This document shows, one piece after another, positions 6,347 to 12,556 of a stretch of DNA of 12,556 nucleotides (position 1 is its first letter; each line of letters starts with the position of its first letter). The notes beneath the pieces are model-generated. The model was not told the DNA's origin. It worked only from the letters and a program-made list of their open reading frames with translations, and searched no databases. The stretch comes from an uncultured Campylobacter sp. GTDB lineage: Bacteria > Campylobacterota > Campylobacteria > Campylobacterales > Campylobacteraceae. Location: NCBI GenBank assembly GCA_949294425.1, contig CASFHJ010000034.1, positions 1 through 12,556 on the forward strand. Direction: 5' to 3'. Position numbers and translations under genes: made by a program.

Positions 6347-8508
6347 CAAAGATCTAAGGCTATCTTGCCATTTTTAATCTCTGAAATTTTAACTGAAATT
6401 TTGTCATTTTCTCTTAGCCTATCTTTAAATTTAGAAACATGCAAGAGTCCGTCAACCCCGTCTCTTAGCTCTATAAAGGCTCCAAAACCAGTTATTGATT
6501 TAATAGTTCCTACAAATTCCTCTCCAAGAGAAAAATCCTCTTCTATATTTTTTTTACTAGCCCTTTTTTTATCAGGCTTATTGTCCTTTGATGTTAAGCT
6601 TATGATGTAGTCTTTTGCAGCCCTTACTTTTTCATTTTCATTTCCAGCTATCTTTACCTCGCCTTTTTCTCTATCCAAGTCCACAGAAACGCCAAATTTA
6701 TCTATAATCTCTCTTATAGTCTTACCAGCTTGTCCTATTATATCAACTATCTTTGAAGGATCTACACTAAAGAGTTCTAATTTAGGCAAAATATCATCGT
6801 TTACAACTATCTCATCGCTAGCTTTTTGCATAAGCTCTAGTATATGAATTCTAGCCTCTCTTGCCTGATAAAGGGCTTCTTTTAAGGTTTTTGAATCTAT
6901 GCCTCCAAGCTTTATATCCATTTGCAAAGCCGTTATTCCATCGCAACTTCCAGCAACCTTAAAGTCCATATCCCCATCATGATCCTCAAGACCCATTATG
7001 TCAGTTAAGATAGCATATCTTTCACCTTCAAATACCAAGCCCATAGCAACTCCAGCAACAAGCTTAGTAGTATTTACCCCAGCTGCCCTTAAAGCCAAAG
7101 AACCTCCGCAAACCGTAGCCATAGAAGAAGAACCATTGCTTTCAAGGATTTCTGAAACAAGCCTTATAACATAAGGATAATTCTCATCAACACTAGGATA
7201 CAAAGCTCTTTTTGCTAAATTTCCGTGTCCTAATTCCCGTCTTCCGGGAGCCTTTATGGGACTTGCCTCCCCTACTGAAAAGCCCGGAAAATTATAATTA
7301 ACCATAAATCTTTCACTTATAGTATCATCTACCAAGCTATCATAAAGCTGTGCGTCGCTATCACTCCCAAGAGTGGCAACCACAAGGGCTTGAGTTTGAC
7401 CTCTAGTGAAAAGACAAGAACCATGAGCCTTTGGTAAGATATTTGTCTCTATGCTTATATCCCTAACATCTTTTAAAGCTCTTCCATCAGCTCTTTTTCC
7501 CTCATCTAAAATTTGCTCTCTTACAAATTTTCTCTTTATAGAATTTAAAGCTTTTAAAAGATCTTCTTCTTGGTATTTAGATGAGATTATATCAAGCTCT
7601 AAAAGCTCTTTAACTATATTATTTAACTCATCTGCTCTTTCACTTTTTGCCATTTGATTTATGGCTAATCTAATCTTATTTGCATAATTTTGCTCTACAA
7701 AAAGCAAAAGCTCCTCATTTTCATTTTCTATCCTAAGCTCTAGTTTTGCCTCTTTTTTGTGTTTACTAAAGGCTTCCTCATAAGCGTTTGAGCCATTTTC
7801 TATAGCCTTACTAGCTAAATTTAAAGCCTCTAAAACATCATCTTCACTAAGCTCATTCATGCAGTGTTCAAAATTTGTAGAATTTAGCAAAACGTCCGCA
7901 AAGGGAGTATTTATAGACAAATCATCAGAATTTATGCTAGGTAGGGTTCTCATCTCTATCATCAAAAGCTCGTTTTTTACACCAGATACAAAAAGATCTA
8001 GGGTGCTTTGCTTAAGCTCATCATTGCTAGGATTTAAAACAAAGTTCTTATCTATCTTAGCTATCCTTACTCCACAAACCGGTGCTTTTATCTTTATATC
8101 ACTAAGATAAAGTGCCACACTAGCAGCATTTAAACTAGCCACTTGCAAATCCACTTCCTTGTCAACTGAAAGCACCATAACAACAATTTGAGTAGGATAA
8201 TTATAGCCCTTTGGAAAAAGTGGCCTTAAACTTCTATCTATAATCCTTGCGGTGAGGGTTTCTAAATCACTTGGCTTAGTTTCTCTTTTTATATATCCAC
8301 CCGGAATTTTACCTGCTGCGTAAGCTTTTTCTATGTATTGAACAGTAAGAGGTAAAAAATCCTCATCAACAGCCTTATTTTCTCTTGCAACGGTGGCTAA
8401 AATAACGCAGTCCTTAATACGCATTAAAACAGCCCCACTGGCTTGTTTAGCAACCTTGTCTATGTCAAAAATTTCTATATTTTTATTAAGTTCTATCTTA
8501 TACTGCAT
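6343..8508 (-). CDS. pnp: Polyribonucleotide nucleotidyltransferase (PNPase)
   Basis: PNPase degrades RNA 3' to 5' by phosphorolysis, as a trimer alone or with partner RNases. From the ATG at 8508 the product is 721 residues, the usual length. In order there are a first RNase PH domain (about 5-140), a helical linker, a second RNase PH domain (about 335-545) with FTRGQTQ (367-373) and the metal-binding DHDGDMD (509-515, equivalent to E. coli Asp486 and Asp492), a KH domain with the loop GQAG (592-595), and a C-terminal S1 domain (about 662-721) containing GFGAFIEL. The start is fixed by AAGGAG at 8514-8519, five bases upstream; an in-frame TTG at 8523 would place that site inside the gene. 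It is last in the purD-RDD-lptD-pnp cluster, 55 bases after lptD, where TATATT could serve as a weak extra promoter. Confidence 0.96.
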   Translation of the reverse strand: MQYKIELNKNIEIFDIDKVAKQASGAVLMRIKDCVILATVARENKAVDEDFLPLTVQYIEKAYAAGKIPGGYIKRETKPSDLETLTARIIDRSLRPLFPKGYNYPTQIVVMVLSVDKEVDLQVASLNAASVALYLSDIKIKAPVCGVRIAKIDKNFVLNPSNDELKQSTLDLFVSGVKNELLMIEMRTLPSINSDDLSINTPFADVLLNSTNFEHCMNELSEDDVLEALNLASKAIENGSNAYEEAFSKHKKEAKLELRIENENEELLLFVEQNYANKIRLAINQMAKSERADELNNIVKELLELDIISSKYQEEDLLKALNSIKRKFVREQILDEGKRADGRALKDVRDISIETNILPKAHGSCLFTRGQTQALVVATLGSDSDAQLYDSLVDDTISERFMVNYNFPGFSVGEASPIKAPGRRELGHGNLAKRALYPSVDENYPYVIRLVSEILESNGSSSMATVCGGSLALRAAGVNTTKLVAGVAMGLVFEGERYAILTDIMGLEDHDGDMDFKVAGSCDGITALQMDIKLGGIDSKTLKEALYQAREARIHILELMQKASDEIVVNDDILPKLELFSVDPSKIVDIIGQAGKTIREIIDKFGVSVDLDREKGEVKIAGNENEKVRAAKDYIISLTSKDNKPDKKRASKKNIEEDFSLGEEFVGTIKSITGFGAFIELRDGVDGLLHVSKFKDRLRENDKISVKISEIKNGKIALDLC

Positions 8509-8563
8509 AACTTCTCCTTGCAAAGTGCCAATATAACCAAATTTTCATTACAAAAAGATAAAA

Positions 8564-10651
8564 TTATAAGGTCCCTACCATACTTTCATTTTCTTGCACA
8601 GCAAAATCATAAGCCACTCCTCCTATAGGATAAAGGTTAAAGGTAAAATAAATACCGCTTTTTGAATTTGCCTTTATACCGCCACTTGTAAGCTGAGGAT
8701 CTATCCTTTCTCTGTATGTTAAAGAATAATTCCAACACTTTCTTTGAAAGCTATATCCTAGCTCCCAAGAATTTATATTAGCTCTTTGGGTATCAAAAAA
8801 AATGCTGGAGATGAGTTTATAATTTGAATTTATATTATAATCTGCTCTAGCTCCTATAAAGCTATATTTTGGAAATATATTTGTAGTATTTATCTGCTGG
8901 GTATCATACTTATAAGCGTGGGAAAAAGCAAATCTCAAGTCCTTTAAATTTAAGTCTAGATAGGTCAAGGATTTTGTAAATCTATCTTGCTCATAAGAAT
9001 ACTCTACTTCATTACTTATAGAAATATTTTCATTAAAAAAATACGCTAACATATTATTAAAGGCTAAGGGGCTAAAGGTTTCTGAATTATAGGATATATT
9101 TAGTCTATGTTTTATCTTTTTTTCTCCCTTTTGATTATAAAAATACTGAACCATTTTTGTATTAAAAGATGATACATCAACAGGAACTTGTATAAAGTCT
9201 ACATTAATAGCACCAGATCTTGCACCAAGTAAAAAATAATCAAATCCTATGTATAAGGTGTGGTAAAAATCACTATATGGCTTTGAAAGCTCAGTGTATA
9301 AAGAAAAATTATGGGCATTTCTAAGCAGGTATTCTTGCTTTTTTAAAGTAGCAGGGGCGTTTGTATAATCTGCTAAAACGAGATCTAACTCCTCGCTGAA
9401 CTCAAAATTTAAAAGATCATCAAATAATTTTTGATGATAAATAAGAGGTAAGTTAAAATTCATCAAAGAAGCCCCAACACCAACGTCTCTGTAGTATCTA
9501 TTAAAATCCGCATCAAAAGAATACTGAAAAGTGTTATCAAAAAAGCCATTTAAAAAGCGGTGATACTGAAAAGAAGGATATTCTTGCAAGGTTGTGCTAT
9601 TGCTAATTAAAGAGGTATCTATGTAGTAGTTTGCATAGCTTGCATAGTAATTATTCTCATCTGCTAAAAAATAAGAAAAGGTAGAGGTTGCCAAAGATGT
9701 AAGATCCCTATAATCTCTGCGACCTAAATTTAAATAATCAACATCATTTAAGTATATAAGATCAAGCCACATACCCTCTTGCAAACTGCTACCTAAATCA
9801 AACCAATCAATAAATAAATTATCCCTATGATATTTAAATTCTAAACCTTTATGACTTCTGTTTTTTAAATTTTCTTTTAAATAGTAATATTTGTTTTCTA
9901 AAAAGGCTCCAAAAGAAAATTCTCCACTAGAATATTGAGAGTCCATAAACCTAAGAGTAGAATACATACCAAAACCCCTAGAAGTCCTTAGCTGAGGGTT
10001 TAACTGCAGGTCCCACTCATCTTGCAAAGCTATATAAATAGGCTGCTCGTAATGAAGACCATCGTCTTGATTAATCTCAAAAATAGGTATTAAAAGTCCG
10101 CTTCTTCTGGAGGTATCTGCTGAAAAACCAAGATAAGGGGTATAAAAAATAGGAACATCTTTTACATAAAATTTGGCATGATAAAGGTGTAAATACTTAT
10201 CGTCCCTGTCAAATTCCCCCTCGCTAAAGCCTATGCTCCAGTCCGGATTTTCTACATTACAGCTTGAAACAAGGGAATTTTTACCCCTAAAAAAATCATC
10301 ATTCATAGAACTTTCTTCGCTTTTTAGCCAGACTTCCATATCGCTATTTGCAAAAAAAAAGTTTTTGAAATAAGACTCATTTGTATTTAAATTTAACTTA
10401 GCGTAGCAAGAATTTGACCTATCCTTATCATTTCTTAATATGTTTACATCGCCAAAAAGCTCTAAGTCCTTGCTATTTTCGTTATAAATAGCCTCATTAG
10501 CACTGATAAAATATGAATTTGAAAATACCAAAACATCAGAATTTGCTCTTATAAGTTCATCTTTTTTGTTTATATCATTTGCGTAAATATCTACTTCCTC
10601 AGCCCTTAGCAAAAAGGCACAAAGGGTGCAAAGAAGTGAAATTTTACGCAA
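8564..10651 (-). CDS. lptD: LPS/LOS-assembly outer-membrane protein LptD
   Basis: LptD, with the lipoprotein LptE, inserts lipooligosaccharide into the outer leaflet of the outer membrane. The 695-residue protein has a short signal peptide (to about residue 17), an OstA-type jellyroll domain (about 20-140; ISANEAIYNENSKDLELFGDV at 49-69 is typical) that meets the periplasmic Lpt bridge, and a C-terminal beta-barrel rich in alternating aromatic strands. VPIFYTPYL and RRSGLLIP are LptD family signatures at the barrel entrance. Cys131 (in CNVENPDW) and Cys639 (in KCWNY) match the positions of E. coli Cys173 and the Cys724/725 pair. The start is TTG at 10651; the signal peptide begins right there and the next Met is at residue 105. 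It overlaps the upstream RDD gene by 8 bases. Confidence 0.93.
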   Translation of the reverse strand: MRKISLLCTLCAFLLRAEEVDIYANDINKKDELIRANSDVLVFSNSYFISANEAIYNENSKDLELFGDVNILRNDKDRSNSCYAKLNLNTNESYFKNFFFANSDMEVWLKSEESSMNDDFFRGKNSLVSSCNVENPDWSIGFSEGEFDRDDKYLHLYHAKFYVKDVPIFYTPYLGFSADTSRRSGLLIPIFEINQDDGLHYEQPIYIALQDEWDLQLNPQLRTSRGFGMYSTLRFMDSQYSSGEFSFGAFLENKYYYLKENLKNRSHKGLEFKYHRDNLFIDWFDLGSSLQEGMWLDLIYLNDVDYLNLGRRDYRDLTSLATSTFSYFLADENNYYASYANYYIDTSLISNSTTLQEYPSFQYHRFLNGFFDNTFQYSFDADFNRYYRDVGVGASLMNFNLPLIYHQKLFDDLLNFEFSEELDLVLADYTNAPATLKKQEYLLRNAHNFSLYTELSKPYSDFYHTLYIGFDYFLLGARSGAINVDFIQVPVDVSSFNTKMVQYFYNQKGEKKIKHRLNISYNSETFSPLAFNNMLAYFFNENISISNEVEYSYEQDRFTKSLTYLDLNLKDLRFAFSHAYKYDTQQINTTNIFPKYSFIGARADYNINSNYKLISSIFFDTQRANINSWELGYSFQRKCWNYSLTYRERIDPQLTSGGIKANSKSGIYFTFNLYPIGGVAYDFAVQENESMVGTL

Positions 10652-11090
10652 GTTCTATCACCACGGTCTTTGCCGCATAATCTTGCCAAGCCTTTCTACT
10701 ATCATTACCAAAAGCCCAAAAATAACCCAGCATAAAGGCATTTTCACTTAAAAGTCTAACAGCTGATCTCAAGGCACTTTGTATAAAATTTGGCTTATCA
10801 AGCAAATTTTCATCTATTATGGCTATCTTGCAAACAAACTTACCTAAGGAAGCACCATATAGCAAGGTAAAGATAAAATGATATAAAAAATTTACAAGAA
10901 GTATACTTAATAAAACATCTTGAGCTAAATTTAAAGCCACATCATAACTAAGGCTTGAAAGATCGCTGTAAAAGGTAAATATAATAAGTAAATTAATTAT
11001 GAGGCTATCTATGAGATAAGCTATTATTCTTTTGCCAAAAGAGGCTAATTTAAGTCCCTCTCTTTGAAGTCTTTGTTCTATTTCATTCAT
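10644..11090 (-). CDS. RDD-family membrane protein of unknown function
   Basis: The RDD family is defined by a conserved Arg and two Asp in a small membrane domain; no general function is established, though some members have been linked to ion transport. Here 148 residues carry two or three membrane segments: one holding [11 protein letters not shown] (21-31, Arg21 and Asp28), one around 58-78, and a weaker one near 117-127. GASLGK (79-84), RSAVR (108-112) and the C-terminal [10 protein letters not shown] (135-144, with the second Asp) are the family's other signatures. The ATG overlaps the purD stop (ATGA) and its end overlaps lptD, so it is translated between them. From memory the same gene lies between purD and lptD in other epsilonproteobacteria, but its connection to either neighbour is unknown. 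Confidence 0.85.
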   Translation of the reverse strand: MNEIEQRLQREGLKLASFGKRIIAYLIDSLIINLLIIFTFYSDLSSLSYDVALNLAQDVLLSILLVNFLYHFIFTLLYGASLGKFVCKIAIIDENLLDKPNFIQSALRSAVRLLSENAFMLGYFWAFGNDSRKAWQDYAAKTVVIELA

Positions 11091-12331
11091 CTAAGTGCCT
11101 GATAAGCTATATCTTTTCTATACTGCATACCACTAAATTCTACATTTTTACAAAGTTCATAAGCCTTAGATCTAGCCTCTTTAATATCCTTACCAAGACC
11201 GACACAAGCCAAAACCCTGCCCCCATTTGCTAAAAGTTTATCATTTTCTAAACTAACCCCTGCATATGAGATATGAGAATTAAGAGGAAGAGCTGAAATT
11301 TTTATCTCACTTGGGCTTGAAGCTGAGTAAGGATAATTTTCACTAGCACAAACAACAGCTACAGCCGCAGCATCTGTTAATTTTAATTTATAATTTTTTA
11401 GATCCTTATTTACACAAGCCAAGATCAAAGACAAGGGATCTTCAATCAAAGGCATTAAAACCTCGCATTCAGGATCGCCAAAACGCACATTAAATTCCAA
11501 AACATAAGGCTTTTTATCTACTATCATAAGTCCAATGAAAAGAACGCCCTTAAATTCATTGCCCTCCTCTTTCATAGCCCTTAGAGTTGGTCTTATAATG
11601 TCTTGTTTTATCTCCTCTATCAATTTTTCATCTGCTAAGGGACTTGGAGCATAAGCACCCATACCCCCGGTATTTGGTCCCTCGTCATTATCTTTTAGTC
11701 TTTTATGATCCTGAGCTAGTGGCAAAAGGATAAAATCCTCTCCATCGCAAAGCGCAAAGGCAGATAATTCAAAACCATCTAAAAATTCCTCTACAACCAC
11801 TTTTTTACCGCTATCACCAAAACTTTTTCCACTAAGCATATCAGCACTTGTTTTTATGGCTTCTTCCTTGCTTTGAGCTATAATAACGCCTTTTCCAGCA
11901 CAAAGCCCATCAGCCTTTACTACTATGGGTGTGTTTAAGGTATTTATAAAAGAGCTTAACTCATCTAAATTTGAGCTTGATAAGAATTTAGCGGTTCTTA
12001 TAGAGGTTCTTTTTAAAAAATCCTTCATAAAAGCCTTAGAACTTTCAAGCTGTGCGGCTTTTTTGCTGGGACCAAAAATTTTTAGATTATGTTTTTCAAA
12101 AATATCAACCACTCCCCTTGCTAAAAAATCCTCACTGCCAACTATACAAAGATCTATGGAATTTTGTTTTGCATAAATGGCTAAGTCTTTAAGATCTAAG
12201 ATATTTATATTTTGTCCAAGCTTTGATGTCGCACCATTTCCGGGCATAAAAAATAAAGAAATATCATCACTAGCAAGAGCAAGGGCTATAGAATACTCTC
12301 TAGCTCCACTACCTAATATCAAAATTTTCAT
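11087..12331 (-). CDS. purD: Phosphoribosylamine--glycine ligase (GAR synthetase)
   Basis: PurD catalyses the second step of de novo purine synthesis, joining glycine to phosphoribosylamine with ATP in the cytoplasm. The 414-residue length is normal. An N-terminal domain opens with [10 protein letters not shown] (5-14), a variant of the usual GxGGREHA loop. The ATP-grasp part has [15 protein letters not shown] (135-149), [10 protein letters not shown] (181-190), [10 protein letters not shown] (220-229) and the metal-binding [13 protein letters not shown] (280-292). The ATG at 12331 follows GGAG (12339-12342) at 7 bases. The gene starts only about a dozen bases after the U-tract of the 6S RNA and has no convincing promoter of its own. 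It heads the overlapping purD-RDD-lptD series. Confidence 0.95.
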   Translation of the reverse strand: MKILILGSGAREYSIALALASDDISLFFMPGNGATSKLGQNINILDLKDLAIYAKQNSIDLCIVGSEDFLARGVVDIFEKHNLKIFGPSKKAAQLESSKAFMKDFLKRTSIRTAKFLSSSNLDELSSFINTLNTPIVVKADGLCAGKGVIIAQSKEEAIKTSADMLSGKSFGDSGKKVVVEEFLDGFELSAFALCDGEDFILLPLAQDHKRLKDNDEGPNTGGMGAYAPSPLADEKLIEEIKQDIIRPTLRAMKEEGNEFKGVLFIGLMIVDKKPYVLEFNVRFGDPECEVLMPLIEDPLSLILACVNKDLKNYKLKLTDAAAVAVVCASENYPYSASSPSEIKISALPLNSHISYAGVSLENDKLLANGGRVLACVGLGKDIKEARSKAYELCKNVEFSGMQYRKDIAYQALR

Positions 12332-12342
12332 ATCATTACTCC

Positions 12343-12349
12343 AAAAAAA
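12343..12349 (-). terminator. U-tract at the 3' end of 6S RNA, just before the purD ribosome-binding site
   Basis: Seven consecutive T (minus strand) directly follow the 3' strand of the 6S closing stem and run into GGAG of purD. The long-range closing stem, or a smaller local hairpin (TCTT/AAGA near 12364-12373), could drive termination. A termination site this close to the purD start suggests that purD is made by read-through. Confidence 0.55.
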
Positions 12350-12536
12350 TACCCAAATGGTCGTCTTAAAAGATGAGACCCCATTGTCTCAAAGAAAACC
12401 GTTAGGCAAAGACTTAAGGCTGCAGCTTCTCGCGCTTTTACACACTCAAACGAAGTCACAGAACACAGAGAATTTGCACATCACAGTAAATAAGCTAGTG
12501 TTGGATCCTCTTTTGTTTGTATCGAGCCATTCAGGC
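12344..12536 (-). ncRNA. ssrS: 6S RNA (SsrS), RNA polymerase regulator
   Basis: 6S RNA imitates an open promoter and binds the housekeeping RNA polymerase holoenzyme, lowering transcription when nutrients run out. About 193 bases without a long reading frame show the right architecture. The 5' end GCCTGAATGG (12527-12536) pairs over 10 bp, with wobbles, with CCATTTGGGT (12351-12360); TCG (12523-12525) and CGA (12361-12363) extend this stem past one bulged C. On the 3' side of the expected bubble lies the hairpin TGAGAC/GTCTCA (12374-12391). The upper arm includes TGCA/TGCA (12421-12424 with 12475-12478) and TTCTC/GAGAA (12427-12431 with 12468-12472). A -10 box is 7 bases from the 5' end. Location next to purD agrees with what I recall for other epsilonproteobacteria. 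The identification rests on fold and context; no covariance search was possible. Confidence 0.82.
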
Positions 12537-12542
12537 AAAAAA

Positions 12543-12548
12543 ATTATA
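12543..12548 (-). promoter_or_regulatory. -10 element of the 6S RNA (and possibly purD operon) promoter
   Basis: A consensus TATAAT on the minus strand is followed by six T and then the G at 12536 that begins the closing stem, so the predicted start and the RNA structure agree. Only 8 bases of upstream sequence remain in the window, so any -35 or upstream T-tract cannot be judged. Confidence 0.75.
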
Positions 12549-12556
12549 CTAATTTT

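Noticed and set aside
6323..6355. Inverted repeat AAGATCTT / AAGATCT around the MFS and pnp stops as a bidirectional terminator.
   Set aside because: The stem is 7 bp with a loop of about 18 bases, no T-run follows on either strand, and AGATCT is itself palindromic, so chance is likely.
8509..8523. A longer pnp starting at TTG 8523.
   Set aside because: The extension would include the strong AAGGAG at 8514-8519, which is ideally spaced for the ATG at 8508, and homologues start at the [12 protein letters not shown] sequence.
12328..12336. Minimal ATG-ATA-TGA open frame overlapping the purD start, as a regulatory uORF.
   Set aside because: Its ATG is only two bases from GGAG, too close for initiation; it is probably a by-product of the spacer sequence.
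1..12556. CRISPR arrays, insertion sequences, phage genes or a defence island.
   Set aside because: No regular direct repeats, transposase motifs or defence-type domains were found; all genes are recognisable core functions.
1..12556. Phase-variable G/C homopolymer tracts.
   Set aside because: No G or C run long enough to act as a typical Campylobacter contingency tract was seen; only A/T runs of 8-9 bases occur.

Overview
The window is AT-rich, densely packed DNA from an epsilonproteobacterium, very probably a Campylobacter of the C. jejuni/C. lari type. The reasons are the protein families, short or absent intergenic gaps, TTG starts, -10 elements of the TAnaaT kind without a clear -35, and an exact match to the Campylobacter pho box. 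No species is claimed. There are no mobile elements, CRISPR arrays, tRNAs or rRNAs, and no stretch over 300 bases lacks a gene or RNA.

Left part (1-4685). A truncated pstS (periplasmic phosphate-binding protein) reads leftwards from a PhosR-type pho box at 1026-1041. About 200 bases of A/T-tract-rich DNA separate it from a rightward three-gene operon with overlapping stops and starts: patA (MBOAT membrane acyltransferase), patB (membrane-anchored SGNH O-acetyltransferase) and an SGNH lipoprotein that is probably Ape1. PatA should export acetyl groups, PatB place them on peptidoglycan, and the third protein remove them, so the operon sets the O-acetylation level of the cell wall.

Middle part (4659-6346). 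A low-molecular-weight protein-tyrosine-phosphatase-family gene reads leftwards and overlaps the end of the third operon gene tail to tail by 27 bases. Across a 47-base gap an MFS drug-efflux-type transporter reads rightwards, with a -10 element so close to its ATG that the mRNA may be leaderless.

Right part (6343-12536). A leftward cluster runs, in transcription order, 6S RNA - purD (purine synthesis) - an RDD membrane protein - lptD (LPS/LOS outer-membrane assembly) - pnp (RNA degradation). purD, the RDD gene and lptD overlap one another. The non-coding block at the right edge folds like 6S RNA: a 10-bp closing stem, a 3'-side bubble hairpin, a -10 box seven bases before the 5' end and a U-tract at the 3' end. 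That U-tract lies almost against the purD Shine-Dalgarno, so 6S RNA and the purD operon may share transcription.

I do not see an undescribed multi-gene system. The observations most worth checking are the 6S RNA and its link to purD, the possibly leaderless MFS transcript, the overlapping convergent gene ends without terminators, and the junction that brings together two blocks which, from memory, lie far apart in C. jejuni NCTC 11168.
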